From contig NZ_FMXT01000003.1 of assembly GCF_900104335.1 (NCBI RefSeq), positions 211,623-275,622 on the forward strand: DNA of 64,000 nucleotides, written 5' to 3'. The notes under the pieces are model-generated. The model worked only from the letters and a program-made list of their open reading frames with translations. It did no database searches and was not told where the DNA came from. Positions 14,886 to 24,232 of the stretch are shown here, piece by piece. Source of the stretch: Pseudobutyrivibrio sp. YE44. GTDB taxonomy: Bacteria > Bacillota > Clostridia > Lachnospirales > Lachnospiraceae. Position numbers and translations under genes: made by a program. Position 1 is the stretch's first letter, and each line of letters begins with the position of its first letter.

Positions 14886-16928
14886 CTAACTCCTTATAAT
14901 TGCTACTTCATATTTCTCTAACGTGAGTTTACGCTCGATTTTGGTGTCGGAGAGAATATCGTAGCCCCTGACATCTTTGATTACAATTGGAATATTAGTG
15001 CAATTCAAATAGAAGTCGTAGCGCTTATCCTCAGAGAAACGAGAGTGCTTTTCAATGCCTATTGGTAACTTCGCATATGGGATACCAGCGTGCTCTAACA
15101 TTTCTCTATAGAGGAATTCAATTTCGTTTTGATCGACTCGACAGGCAACATAGTAAGCATGTCCTTCACCGTAATTGTTTCGAGTGATGGCAGGAGTACC
15201 GGCCATGTAGTCGTTATTATATTTTGCAAGAATATCTGCAGAAACATCTCTAAGCAATTCCTGATAATCATGAACTTCAACGGAAAGTGAACGTTTGTCG
15301 GCCTTGTCTAAAAGACTGATAGACACTTCATCATCAGGATATAGGGTATCGATTTCTTCGGAACGAATACCAAAGACTTTATCAAGTCCATCTCCAGGAA
15401 AACCACCAAGGTTTGCCAACAAATCTTTATTAACATATCCTGTGAAATAGGTGCTCATAAACTGACCACCGGCCTCAACAAAGTCTGAAATCTTCTGTCC
15501 AATTCCATCATGAAGCACATAAAGCATTGGTGCACAAATAACTTTGTACTTGCTCCAGTCCCCATCAGACGAAATGATATCTGGCTCTACCCCAAGTCTC
15601 ATGAATTCGTTATAGATGGACATACAGGTCTCATCGAATTTCTTTGTTTCCTTTGCAAGTGCCCATGCATCGTCCACCGCCCAGCGATTGTCCCAATCAA
15701 ATATGATGGCGACCTTGTTGTCTGAAAGTGTGCCAGTTACTTCGTATATACGTTTTAAATCTTTCCCAAGGGAAGCAACCTCTTTGAAGACTCGAGTGTC
15801 GTTTGTTCCAATATGATCAATTACTGCACCGTGCCATTGTTCAGAGGAACCACGGCTCTTTCTGATTTGGAAATACTGAACAGTATCAGAACCTGCAGCA
15901 ACTGCCTGCATAGAGATAAGCTTGTGCATGCCAGGACGACGATATTTGTTGTATGGGCGCCAGTTTACAACACCAGGAGCAGATTCCATCATCATGAAAG
16001 GCTGCTCAGGTTTTAAGCTTCTGAAGAGTGCATGATTGAAGCTACGCTCTAACAAATGCGAAGCGTCTGACTGCCAGTTGTTATGAGCCTCTGGATAATT
16101 GTCCCAGCTAATAACGTCAATGAACTGACTCATATAGTGATAATCATAGTCGTAGAACATTTCCATGTAGTTGGTGGTGGTAGGTTCCTTTGCGCCAGCT
16201 GCACGAAGAGTATCAATTTCGAACTTCATGAAATCTGTTGCAGACCAGGTGCTAAATCTCTTCCAATCAAGATTCAAACCCAGTACGCAGTTTTCACCAT
16301 TTGAATATGGAGGGTCAATCTGATCAAAACTATTGAACTTGTGAGACCAGAAGGTGGTCCACCAAGCCTTGTTAAGCTTTTCAATGTCATGATCGTATCT
16401 TTCAGCCAGCCATTCCTGGAACTTCTTGCGACAGGTATCGCAGTAGCAATAGCCACCAAGCTCATTAGAAATGTGCCACATTAAAAGTCCAGGATGATTT
16501 GCAAATCTCTGAGCCAAAGCTGTATCCATAATGCGGACTTTCTCACGATACTCTGGAGACTGCATGCAATGATTATGGCGAACACCATGATGGTTTCTTA
16601 CTCCGCGCTCATCACATCTCATGGCAGATGGATATTTTTCATCAAGCCAAGCAGGACGTGCACCTGTTGGAGTGGCAAGAACAGTATATATTCCATTGTC
16701 GTAGAGGCGGTCCATAATCTCTGCCAACCAGTCAAAGTTTATATTGCCCTCTGTTGGTTCGTGGACAGACCAAGAAAACACTCCCATAGTGACAGTGTTG
16801 ATGCCAGCCTCCTTCATTAAATCTATATCTTTTCTCAAAATATCAGGTCGATCAAGCCACTGCTCTGGATTATAATCTCCACCATGAAGCAGGCCATTAA
16901 CCTGAGGAAATAAAATCTTCTTGTTCAT
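14886..16928 (-). CDS. GH42 beta-galactosidase
   Basis: A 680-residue cytoplasmic glycoside hydrolase family 42 enzyme releasing galactose from beta-galactosides or galacto-oligosaccharides. The N-terminal barrel begins GGDYNPEQWLDRPDILRKDIDLMKEAGINTVTMGVFSWSVHEPTEG, and the acid/base glutamate lies in MWHISNELGGYCYC (about residue 150). Cysteines in CYCDTCRKKF resemble the family's zinc site. The trimerisation and small C-terminal domains complete the usual length. No signal peptide is present. GGAG about 10 nt before the ATG marks the start; further upstream is a GCTTCT-N6-GGAGAAGC hairpin. The neighbouring LacI protein and maltodextrin genes suggest a sugar-use region, but no uptake system specific to galactosides is adjacent. 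Confidence 0.92.
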   Translation of the reverse strand: MNKKILFPQVNGLLHGGDYNPEQWLDRPDILRKDIDLMKEAGINTVTMGVFSWSVHEPTEGNINFDWLAEIMDRLYDNGIYTVLATPTGARPAWLDEKYPSAMRCDERGVRNHHGVRHNHCMQSPEYREKVRIMDTALAQRFANHPGLLMWHISNELGGYCYCDTCRKKFQEWLAERYDHDIEKLNKAWWTTFWSHKFNSFDQIDPPYSNGENCVLGLNLDWKRFSTWSATDFMKFEIDTLRAAGAKEPTTTNYMEMFYDYDYHYMSQFIDVISWDNYPEAHNNWQSDASHLLERSFNHALFRSLKPEQPFMMMESAPGVVNWRPYNKYRRPGMHKLISMQAVAAGSDTVQYFQIRKSRGSSEQWHGAVIDHIGTNDTRVFKEVASLGKDLKRIYEVTGTLSDNKVAIIFDWDNRWAVDDAWALAKETKKFDETCMSIYNEFMRLGVEPDIISSDGDWSKYKVICAPMLYVLHDGIGQKISDFVEAGGQFMSTYFTGYVNKDLLANLGGFPGDGLDKVFGIRSEEIDTLYPDDEVSISLLDKADKRSLSVEVHDYQELLRDVSADILAKYNNDYMAGTPAITRNNYGEGHAYYVACRVDQNEIEFLYREMLEHAGIPYAKLPIGIEKHSRFSEDKRYDFYLNCTNIPIVIKDVRGYDILSDTKIERKLTLEKYEVAIIRS

Positions 16929-17153
16929 TTGAAAATCTCCTATGAATCTGAAAATCTCTGATGGCTTCTCCTTTAGAAGAAGCTGCCTGATGAGGTGTTA
17001 ATAATACTGATATTAATTTATCACAGAAAAACAGCGAAAACGATTAATATTTGCGGAAAAAAGTGATAAATTCAATCATCTATTTCTAGTAGGTTATGCT
17101 ATTAACTATTGAGTATAGTGATAAATATTTTTATAATTTGAACAAATAGTGAG

Positions 17154-17167
17154 TAAACCGTTTAAAC
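17154..17167 (+). promoter_or_regulatory. LacI-type operator before the acetyltransferase gene
   Basis: TAAACCGTTTAAAC, the reverse complement of the TTTAAACGGTTAA boxes at 18807, 18921 and 18976. It lies about 30 bp before the start codon, which suggests that this gene belongs to the same LacI regulon. Confidence 0.55.
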
Positions 17168-17198
17168 ATACAAGAAGTCATATTTATTGGAGGATGAA

Positions 17199-17981
17199 AT
17201 GCATACTATTATTAAAAAAGATATTAAAGAGGCATTTGAAAAGCTTGGATTAAAGAACGGTGATAATGTAATGGTACACACATCTTTAAGTCAGCTTGGT
17301 TATGTTTGTGGCGGCGCTCAAACGGTTATAGAAGCTTTGACTGAGACAGTCGGAGAGGATGGCACTATTATGATGCCAACTCAATCCTGGAAAAATCTTG
17401 ATCCAGAGGTGGGGGTTCATTGGACTGTGGACGAAAGCGATTGGGATTTAATTCGCGAGAATTGGCCAGCTTATGATAAAGATATTACTCCAACAAATAC
17501 CATGGGAGCAGTGGCAGAAATGTTCCGTTCTTGGCCAGGTTCGATAAGAAGTGATCATCCTGCAAGATCCGTGGCAGCATGGGGGAAACAGGCAAAATAT
17601 CTCACAGAAAATCACACACTTTCAAATATTTTCGGCGAAGGCTCGCCAGTTGGAAAGCTCTACGAGTTAGATGGATATGTACTTTTGATTGGAGTGGATT
17701 ATGACAAAAATACCTCCATTCATTTGGCAGATGTGAGAGCAGAGTACCCTAGCAAGCATAACTCTGTAGAACATAGCGCTATCATGGAAGATGGCAAGAG
17801 AGTCTGGAAGGCCTATGAAACTCTTTTTGTAGATGGAGAGGATTTTGTTGAAATAGGAAAGGCCTTTGAGGAAAAGCATCAGGTTAAGAAATGTACTTTA
17901 GGTGATGCCACCTTAAGATTTATGAAGCAGCGAGAGCTTGTGGATTTTGCAGTAGAATGGATTGAGGCAAACCGTAAATAG
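17199..17981 (+). CDS. AAC(3)-family N-acetyltransferase
   Basis: About 260 residues of the antibiotic N-acetyltransferase (YokD/AAC(3)) fold, which moves an acetyl group from acetyl-CoA to an amino group. NVMVHTSLSQLGYVCGGAQTVIEALTE and GTIMMPTQSW near the start, RSDHPARSVAAWGKQA in the middle and VLLIGVDYDKNTSIHLADVRA are family features. Whether it modifies aminoglycosides or a metabolite is not known; many chromosomal members confer no resistance. The frame opens at TTG 17187, but GGAGG at 17189-17193 lies inside it and serves ATG 17199. A LacI-type operator precedes it. Confidence 0.82.
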   Translation: MHTIIKKDIKEAFEKLGLKNGDNVMVHTSLSQLGYVCGGAQTVIEALTETVGEDGTIMMPTQSWKNLDPEVGVHWTVDESDWDLIRENWPAYDKDITPTNTMGAVAEMFRSWPGSIRSDHPARSVAAWGKQAKYLTENHTLSNIFGEGSPVGKLYELDGYVLLIGVDYDKNTSIHLADVRAEYPSKHNSVEHSAIMEDGKRVWKAYETLFVDGEDFVEIGKAFEEKHQVKKCTLGDATLRFMKQRELVDFAVEWIEANRK

Positions 17982-17995
17982 TTTGCCTCAAAAAA

Positions 17996-18793
17996 TTAAA
18001 TATATAAGTCGTGATCAGTGATTGGTTCTCTGTCAACGGCTTGTTCAATGCTCCTTAGTATTAGGGAGCATTTTTCTTTTGAAAGACTATCTATATACAA
18101 ACAGTTGCGAGAACCAGCAAGCATTTCGTTTATTATGTAATCTGTTGTAACAATGTTATCAGGAAGCTTTTTTAAATCTTCCAAAGAATTAATCATTGCA
18201 ACTTTTTTAAATTGTTTTTTTATGGTTGCCATGCGTTCATCATTATTAGGTGTTAGTGTGACAAAGGTATAGTCAGAGTTGAATCTGTATGATGCAGCAT
18301 TTTTTATTTTATCTATGTCATCGTTAATTTGGAAAAACAGAGGATCATTTATAAATCCGTTAACAGAAAGCAAAGGAATAAAATTGTTTTCCCCAAGCTT
18401 TTGGAAATCGGACTTTTCCATATCCATGCAAAGGATTGCAGCGGCTTGACTGTAATTGTCTTTTGAAGATGGATGAACAAGCAAAAGCTCATAGCCATTT
18501 TCGTGAAAGAATGATGCAAGAACATTTATAGAATGCATCTCCTCAGAGAGCTTAAGCACATTGTTGTTATTATCCGATGTGGAAAAAGCTATCAAACTCT
18601 TTTTGTTTGAAGCCAAAGCTTTTGCGGTTTGGTTAGGAGAATAGTTGAGAAGGTTAATCACGTGGAGAACCTTTTTTCTAGTTTCATCTGAAATTCTTAA
18701 ATCCGTGCGTCCATTTACAACATAGGATACTGTGGCAACTGAAACACCAGCCTCTCTGGCAACATCCTTTATTGTGACCTTCTTACCTGCCAT
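17996..18793 (-). CDS. Short LacI-family transcriptional regulator
   Basis: 265 residues against the usual 330-340. The N-terminal HTH and hinge helix are intact (VTIKDVAREAGVSVATVSYVVNGRTDLRISDETRKKVLHVINLLNYSPNQTAKALAS, about residues 5-62). The effector domain starts normally (IAFSTSDNN, LASFFHENGYELLLVHPSS) but is shortened and lacks the usual sugar-pocket motifs at the C-terminus, so ligand binding may be altered. GGAGG at 18800-18804 on the minus strand precedes the ATG. A TTTAAACGGTTAAT box just upstream suggests autoregulation, and two more boxes stand before the divergent maltodextrin operon. Confidence 0.85.
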   Translation of the reverse strand: MAGKKVTIKDVAREAGVSVATVSYVVNGRTDLRISDETRKKVLHVINLLNYSPNQTAKALASNKKSLIAFSTSDNNNNVLKLSEEMHSINVLASFFHENGYELLLVHPSSKDNYSQAAAILCMDMEKSDFQKLGENNFIPLLSVNGFINDPLFFQINDDIDKIKNAASYRFNSDYTFVTLTPNNDERMATIKKQFKKVAMINSLEDLKKLPDNIVTTDYIINEMLAGSRNCLYIDSLSKEKCSLILRSIEQAVDREPITDHDLYI

Positions 18794-18806
18794 TTACTTG
18801 CCTCCA

Positions 18807-18820
18807 TTTAAACGGTTAAT
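18807..18820 (+). promoter_or_regulatory. LacI operator at the regulator gene
   Basis: TTTAAACGGTTAAT, 14 bp upstream of the lacI-type start codon. Same core as the other three boxes. Confidence 0.65.
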
Positions 18821-18881
18821 CCGTTGATAAATAAATTATGTGCATTAGTGTAAAAAAAGTCAATAAAATAAAATTATGCTA

Positions 18882-18910
18882 TTGACAGGATGGAAAAATG
18901 AGATTAGTAT
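18882..18910 (+). promoter_or_regulatory. Maltodextrin operon promoter
   Basis: TTGACA at 18882-18887, 17-bp spacer, TAGTAT at 18905-18910. The first operator box begins 10 bp after the -10. Confidence 0.72.
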
Positions 18911-18920
18911 GTGATTATAG

Positions 18921-18989
18921 TTTAAACGGTTAAGCAAATCTTAAATGGGGATTTGCTTATAATTTTACGAATCTATTTAAACGGTTAAA
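18921..18989 (+). promoter_or_regulatory. Two LacI operators with a hairpin between them
   Basis: TTTAAACGGTTAAG (18921-18934) and TTTAAACGGTTAAA (18976-18989) are 55 bp apart in the 5' leader. Between them GCAAATC/GATTTGC (18934-18956) can form a stem. A roadblock or looping repression by the adjacent LacI protein is the natural reading. Confidence 0.7.
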
Positions 18990-19008
18990 TGAATTGGAGG
19001 ATTTTTCT

Positions 19009-19803
19009 ATGAAAAAAAGAATGCTGGCATGTTTGTTAACTACTGTATGCGCATTAAACCTTGGAGTAATGACAGGTTGTGGACAGACAGAAGGAGCAGT
19101 TACTGAAGAGGTGAATGTGGAAAGCGCTGGAAAGCTTGATGAGCACACCGTAACCTTCTATGACACAGATGGACAGACAGTGCTTGATACAAAAACTGTT
19201 CAGAACAAGGAGACAGTTGATAGCTACACACCTGAAAAAGAAGGTTACACCTTTGTGGGATGGTATGTATCACCAAAGCTTACACGACAGTTTGATTTCA
19301 CCAGATTGATTACAGAAGACACAAGCTTATACGCAGGTTTTGTAAGTTATTCTGAGGATACAAGAACCTTTGCAATTGTAGGCTCTGGCGAATCACAGGT
19401 TTTGAAGGATTCAGACTGGGGCAAGGTAATTGGAGATGCTCAGACAATGACAAAAACTGATAACCAACAGCAAAATGAGTACACTATCACACTTGATTTA
19501 CAAGAGGGAGATCAGTTCCAGTTCGCAGTTGATTCAGATTGGGCTGACCAGAGGGGCTTCGGATATTTAGAGACTGGTATGCTTGATGGCAAGACATATT
19601 TGAAGAATGCAGGCGGACTTGGAGATACTCCTCCAGAAAAATCCAACATTCAGGTGGAGGTTGCCGGGACATATACCTTTACCCTTACAACGTATCCAGC
19701 AGAGGATGTATATGACGAAGAAAACCAGTATTACACAGAGGAAACAAAAGAGAATTTCAACTCAAATCCTTACGACACAATTACATGGACTTATAGCAAT
19801 TAA
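19009..19803 (+). CDS. Exported lipoprotein with repeat domain, first gene of the maltodextrin operon
   Basis: About 264 residues. A lipoprotein signal peptide ends at MTGCGQ, so it is anchored outside the membrane. Residues 40-110 match the InlB/Listeria-Bacteroides repeat pattern (VTFYDTDGQTV...EKEGYTFVGWYVSPKLTRQFDF...LYAGF). The C-terminal half (FAIVGSG...YTITLDLQEGDQFQFAVDSDW...ADQRGFGYLETG) resembles starch-binding SusE/SusF-like or CBM-type beta domains. It probably helps hold maltodextrin at the surface. The frame opens at TTG 18994, but GGAGG at 18996-19000 serves ATG 19009. The next gene, a GH13 enzyme, starts 11 bp downstream. Confidence 0.75.
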   Translation: MKKRMLACLLTTVCALNLGVMTGCGQTEGAVTEEVNVESAGKLDEHTVTFYDTDGQTVLDTKTVQNKETVDSYTPEKEGYTFVGWYVSPKLTRQFDFTRLITEDTSLYAGFVSYSEDTRTFAIVGSGESQVLKDSDWGKVIGDAQTMTKTDNQQQNEYTITLDLQEGDQFQFAVDSDWADQRGFGYLETGMLDGKTYLKNAGGLGDTPPEKSNIQVEVAGTYTFTLTTYPAEDVYDEENQYYTEETKENFNSNPYDTITWTYSN

Positions 19804-19813
19804 AGGAGATTAG

Positions 19814-21445
19814 ATGAACAGACACGCACTATTACATATTCCAGAATCCAGATATTGTTTTGCTACTGCGGTGGATGAGGTGGTTATTCGACTTCGAACC
19901 GCCAAGGAGGATGCTGCCGCAGGTCTTAAGGTTCAGCTTATTTACGGTGTAAAGTATGATTACCAAAAGGAGCGAAACACAGTTGATGTTCCTCTAAAAT
20001 ATGAGGATGAGCTTTTTGCATATTATGAGGTGAAGCTTAAGATTACAGATGTAAGATTTGTATATATTTTCAAGCTTCAGGTGGGAGCAGAAAGCTTGTA
20101 TTACAGCGAGGATGGATTGACTGATACCTACAATTATGAGGAATGCTTTTACAATGTTTTTCAGTTTCCGTATATAAACGAAAACGATGTAATGCCAATG
20201 GTGGATTGGATGCAGTCATCAGTGTTCTATCAGATTTTTGTGGATAGATTTTATAAGGGCGATGACGAGAAGGATACCTCTTATATCGATATGAAGTGGG
20301 GGGATAGGCCTACACCAAAAAGCTTTGCTGGAGGAGATATTAAGGGAATAATCAAAAAGCTTGATTATATTAAGGAGCTTGGAATTTCAGCTATATATCT
20401 CACCCCAATTTTTGAATCAGATTCAAATCATAAATATGATATAAAAAATTACAAGAAGATTGATCCACATTTTGGTACTATTCAGGATTTAATCAACCTG
20501 GTAAAGGAGGCTCATGACAGGGGCATCAAAATTGTGTTGGATGCAGTGTTTAATCATTGCAGCTATGAAATGGAGCAGTTCCAGGATGTAATGAAGAATG
20601 GAAAAGAATCCATCTATTACGATTGGTTTTTAATTGACGGTGATAAGCCAGATATGAAAAAACGTAATTACGAATGTTTTGCATACTGTGATTATATGCC
20701 AAAGCTTAATACCGCTTGTGAGGATGTGCAGGATTTCCTTTTGGATATTGCTACTTATTGGATAAAGGTGGCAGATATAGATGGCTGGAGATTGGATGTG
20801 GCTGATGAAGTTTCTCATGATTTTTGGCGAAGATTCAGAAAGGCTGTAAAGGGCCAGAAGTCAGATGCAGTTATTATCGGAGAAAACTGGCATGATGCTT
20901 ACCCTGCCTTGATGGGAGATCAGCAGGATAGTATTATGAATTACGCATATACGAAGATTTGTCTGGATTACTTTGCAAAGGAAAGAAGTGATGCAGTTCA
21001 GACTGCTGAAAGACTTAATGCTATACTTATGAGAAATACTGAGCAGGTTAATTATATGATGCTGAATCTTCTTGATTCTCATGATACTCACAGATTCTTT
21101 TCAGAGGCAGGAAACAATAAAAAGAAGCTTGAGACAGCATTGGCATTAACCATGTTTTTCCCTGGTACACCTTGTCTATACTATGGGACAGAACAGGCTA
21201 TGGAAGGTGGTTATGATCCAGATTGCAGACGTTGTTTCAATTGGAATGAGTCGGAATGGGATAAGGAATTTCTTAACAAAGTTAAGTCCTTACTATCCCT
21301 TAAAAGAACCAATAAGGCGCTACAGTATGGGGATGTGAGTATAACTGCTGATAATAAAAAGCTTATTGTGAAGCGAAGCTTAGAAGATAAAACAATTGAG
21401 CTTGTAGTAACAAGTCCTACTGAATACGAAATTAAGGGGGTTTAG
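19814..21445 (+). CDS. GH13 alpha-glycosidase (neopullulanase/cyclomaltodextrinase type)
   Basis: A 543-residue alpha-amylase-superfamily enzyme, cytoplasmic since no signal peptide is present. An N-terminal beta domain of about 130 residues is followed by the (beta/alpha)8 barrel starting SSVFYQIFVDRFYKGD. GH13 regions: DAVFNHCS (I), GWRLDVADEV with the nucleophile Asp (II), IIGENWHD with the acid/base Glu (III), and LLDSHDTHR (IV). The C-terminal domain is short. It would cut imported maltodextrins or cyclodextrins. It lies in the operon between the surface lipoprotein and the binding protein, 2 bp before the latter. Confidence 0.9.
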   Translation: MNRHALLHIPESRYCFATAVDEVVIRLRTAKEDAAAGLKVQLIYGVKYDYQKERNTVDVPLKYEDELFAYYEVKLKITDVRFVYIFKLQVGAESLYYSEDGLTDTYNYEECFYNVFQFPYINENDVMPMVDWMQSSVFYQIFVDRFYKGDDEKDTSYIDMKWGDRPTPKSFAGGDIKGIIKKLDYIKELGISAIYLTPIFESDSNHKYDIKNYKKIDPHFGTIQDLINLVKEAHDRGIKIVLDAVFNHCSYEMEQFQDVMKNGKESIYYDWFLIDGDKPDMKKRNYECFAYCDYMPKLNTACEDVQDFLLDIATYWIKVADIDGWRLDVADEVSHDFWRRFRKAVKGQKSDAVIIGENWHDAYPALMGDQQDSIMNYAYTKICLDYFAKERSDAVQTAERLNAILMRNTEQVNYMMLNLLDSHDTHRFFSEAGNNKKKLETALALTMFFPGTPCLYYGTEQAMEGGYDPDCRRCFNWNESEWDKEFLNKVKSLLSLKRTNKALQYGDVSITADNKKLIVKRSLEDKTIELVVTSPTEYEIKGV

Positions 21446-21447
21446 TA

Positions 21448-22902
21448 ATGAAGAAAACAGTTGCATTGGCGTTGGCATCCACTATGTTGATAGCCTCTTT
21501 TGTTGGATGTGGAAAATCTGAGGAGAAATCAGGTACAACAAAAGCAGGTGGAGAAAATAGTATTTTTTCAGGAGAGCTTGAGGAGAACGTAACAATCCAG
21601 GTTTTGGAAAATGACACTGCCATTTCCAAAGGATATTTTAGTCAACTTATTGATGCCTTCAATAAAGAATACGAAAAGTACGGCATAACAGCTGTGGATG
21701 CAAATATGGATCAGTATTTGGATCTTGCAAATGATGGCCCTTATGGTTATGGTCCAGACGTATTATATCAGGCAAATGACGTAATAATGCAGTATGCCCA
21801 GGGAAAGCATATACTTCCACTTCCTGTGGAACAACTAGACTGTTATTCTCAGGTTCCTGAGGCTGCATGGGATGCCTATAAGGTGGATGTGGATGGACAG
21901 ACATACACCTGTGGTGTGCCAGTAAATGTTCAGTGCCCAATGATGTATTATCGCAAGGATCTGCTTCCAGAGGATTGGAAGGAAAACTGGGATAAGGATG
22001 GAAATGACACTCCTGATATGGTTGAAAACTGGAATGATATGTACAAATTCTCAGTTGCAAGACACTCAGAAGATTCAAATAAGTACGGCTACATGAAATC
22101 CTTGTACGACGTATATTTTTCTAGCGGATTTCTATTCTCATATGGCGGATACATATTTGGTGATAACAACACAAACCCAGAGAATATTGGATTTGCAGCT
22201 GGTGATTCAAAAAAAGGTGCTTGGGTGTTAAGTCAGTTGGCAACTGCTATGAACGAGGATTGTATCGATGACACTATCACTACAAATGCTTATAGCAAGC
22301 TTGCTGACGGTACATATTTTGCAACACTTTCTACACCAGATACATACACTACCTTCTATGATGAACTTGTTGGTAACTATGAGGAGGAAGGTCTTTCAGA
22401 GGAAGATGCCAAGGCAAAGGCAGATGAAAAACTTGTTATGACCGCCCTTCCAAAGCTTCCAGAAAGTGGTGATTTATCAGATGAAAACCCATCCTTCATT
22501 GACAGTAAAATGATGGGTGGTGTAAATGGTTATGCTATAAGCTCATACACTAAGAGCCCTAACGCATGTTTAGCATTTGTGGATTTTGCGACTAAATATG
22601 AGATGATTATGCTTCGAAATGAGACCCTTGGTATTTCACCAGCCAGAGAGGATGTTGCAAAAGAAGTTGGTGGCTTATCTCAGGAAATGTTCGCTAATCT
22701 TGAAAAAGGAAACATTGTCCTAATGCCATCGATAAAAGAGGTTGGACAAATTTGGACTCCAGGTCAGACCTTCTTCACAGATTTGGCAAAGGACGCTTTT
22801 AGAGCTGAAACAGAAAAGAAATACAAGGATTTAGATTCTCTTCAGACAGGACTTGAGGATATGAGTCAGCAGATTCACGATGCAATTTTCACCTTGGAAT
22901 AA
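21448..22902 (+). CDS. malE: Maltodextrin-type extracellular solute-binding lipoprotein
   Basis: 484 residues with a lipoprotein signal (KKTVALALASTMLIASFVGCGKSEEKS; lipobox VGCG), a linker, then the periplasmic-binding fold of family 1 (VTIQVLENDTAISKGYFSQLIDAFNKEY; YGYGPDVLYQAND; GVPVNVQCPMMYYRKDLLPEDW; GGVNGYAISSYTKSPNACLAFVDF). It delivers sugar to the MalFG permease encoded next. It is larger than E. coli MalE (396 residues), as in many clostridial members. The maltodextrin specificity rests on the neighbouring GH13 gene. It starts 2 bp after the GH13 stop. Confidence 0.88.
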   Translation: MKKTVALALASTMLIASFVGCGKSEEKSGTTKAGGENSIFSGELEENVTIQVLENDTAISKGYFSQLIDAFNKEYEKYGITAVDANMDQYLDLANDGPYGYGPDVLYQANDVIMQYAQGKHILPLPVEQLDCYSQVPEAAWDAYKVDVDGQTYTCGVPVNVQCPMMYYRKDLLPEDWKENWDKDGNDTPDMVENWNDMYKFSVARHSEDSNKYGYMKSLYDVYFSSGFLFSYGGYIFGDNNTNPENIGFAAGDSKKGAWVLSQLATAMNEDCIDDTITTNAYSKLADGTYFATLSTPDTYTTFYDELVGNYEEEGLSEEDAKAKADEKLVMTALPKLPESGDLSDENPSFIDSKMMGGVNGYAISSYTKSPNACLAFVDFATKYEMIMLRNETLGISPAREDVAKEVGGLSQEMFANLEKGNIVLMPSIKEVGQIWTPGQTFFTDLAKDAFRAETEKKYKDLDSLQTGLEDMSQQIHDAIFTLE

Positions 22903-22912
22903 AGGGAGTAGT

Positions 22913-24232
22913 ATGACAAATAGATTTAAAACACTAATTAAAAATTTTATAGAAAGCTCTTGGCGGGTGAAGTTATCAGCAGTCCTTATGGGAGGAGCGC
23001 AAATTTCATATGGCTGTATCGGAAAGGGACTTTTGTTTTTCCTTACTGAGGTGGCTGCCGTAGCATACTTTGTAAACAGAGGAATCTCTGATATCGAAGG
23101 CTTTTTCACACTAGGTACCACCAAAGCTGATGCATGGACAGGAACCCTTGGAGACAATTCTGTGGTTATGCTTTTAATGGGAATATTTGCCTGGATTGTT
23201 TTGGGAATATTTGTTGCCATCTATGTGACAAATTTGAAGGATGCCCTGGCAGTGGAGGCTGATGTAAAAAGCGGGAAGAAACCTAAGAGCTTTTTGACAG
23301 AACTGAAGGAGCTACTTGATAAAAAGTTTTATATAACAGTATTAGTACTTCCGGTTATTGGAGTTTGTATCTTTAACGTACTACCAATAATTTTCATGAT
23401 ACTGATTTCCTTTACTAATTATGGTGGGAGCATTGTCCCTCCTGAGCTTGTTGATTGGGTTGGGATAGACAATTTCAAAAAAATACTTACACTCTCAAAA
23501 TTTGCGCCCACCTTTATTAGAATATTAGGCTGGAATGTTCTTTGGGCTATACTGTCTACCACATTAAACTATTTCGCCGGTTTAGGCCTGGCCCTGCTTT
23601 TGAACAAGGACTGTGTAAAGGGCAAGGCTTTTTGGAGAGCATTCCCAGTTCTAGCCTATGCCATACCAGGTTTCATTACATTATTGGCCTTTAAATTTAT
23701 GTTTTCTTACGGTGGTCCAATCAATGAAATCATAAGAATGAATGGTGGTACAGCAATAGGATTTCTTGACTTGGACGCAAAGTGGTCTGCAAGAATCATT
23801 GGATTAATAGTCAATTGTTGGATAAGTGTACCATCAATAATGCTTCTTGCAACAGGTCATTTATCCAACAGGGATATGTCCTTATATGAGGCAGCAAGAA
23901 TTGATGGAGCTACTCCATTGCAGCAGTTTAAGAAGCTTACCTTGCCATTTATGTTGTTTGCCACTACGCCAGTTTTGTTAGGACAGTTTATTGGAAATTT
24001 CAACAACTTTGGTATCTTTTATTTCCTTCGAGGCGGCTTATATCTTGACGGATATTTTCTTGCCAGTGATACTGATTTGCTTATAAATTGGCTGTACAAT
24101 CTTTCCATCGATAACAATTATTATTGTATAGGTGCAGCCATCAGTTTGATTATATTTGCTATTACATCAGTTATTTCATTAGTGGTGTATGTGAATTCAC
24201 CATCATTTAAGGAGGAGGACACATTTCAATGA
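22913..24232 (+). CDS. malF: Sugar ABC transporter permease, MalF type
   Basis: About 439 residues. Two extra N-terminal membrane segments and a cytoplasmic stretch precede the permease core (KKFYITVLVLPVIGVCIFNVLPIIFMILISFTNYG). The EAA loop that docks the ATPase is LYEAARIDGATPLQQFKKLTLPFM (about residue 325). The frame is open from 22880, but GGGAG at 22904-22908 favours ATG 22913. It overlaps malG by 4 bp (ATGA), indicating coupled translation. Confidence 0.9.
   Translation: MTNRFKTLIKNFIESSWRVKLSAVLMGGAQISYGCIGKGLLFFLTEVAAVAYFVNRGISDIEGFFTLGTTKADAWTGTLGDNSVVMLLMGIFAWIVLGIFVAIYVTNLKDALAVEADVKSGKKPKSFLTELKELLDKKFYITVLVLPVIGVCIFNVLPIIFMILISFTNYGGSIVPPELVDWVGIDNFKKILTLSKFAPTFIRILGWNVLWAILSTTLNYFAGLGLALLLNKDCVKGKAFWRAFPVLAYAIPGFITLLAFKFMFSYGGPINEIIRMNGGTAIGFLDLDAKWSARIIGLIVNCWISVPSIMLLATGHLSNRDMSLYEAARIDGATPLQQFKKLTLPFMLFATTPVLLGQFIGNFNNFGIFYFLRGGLYLDGYFLASDTDLLINWLYNLSIDNNYYCIGAAISLIIFAITSVISLVVYVNSPSFKEEDTFQ

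Noticed and set aside
17109..17125. GAGTATAG before the acetyltransferase gene as a fourth family B copy
   Set aside because: The GAGTATAG string is present but there is no CGAT partner and no flanking complementary stem.
17199..17981. Aminoglycoside resistance gene
   Set aside because: The fold is right, but chromosomal context and a sugar-type operator argue for a metabolic role; resistance cannot be claimed from sequence.
17964..17989. GAGGCAAAC/GTTTGCCTC inverted repeat as a terminator between the acetyltransferase and LacI genes
   Set aside because: No T-run follows on either strand; it may still be a weak structure, but I do not call it a terminator.
21659..22078. 139-codon open frame antisense to malE
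   Set aside because: A shadow of a strongly biased coding gene; His/Pro-rich product without ribosome binding site or homology pattern.
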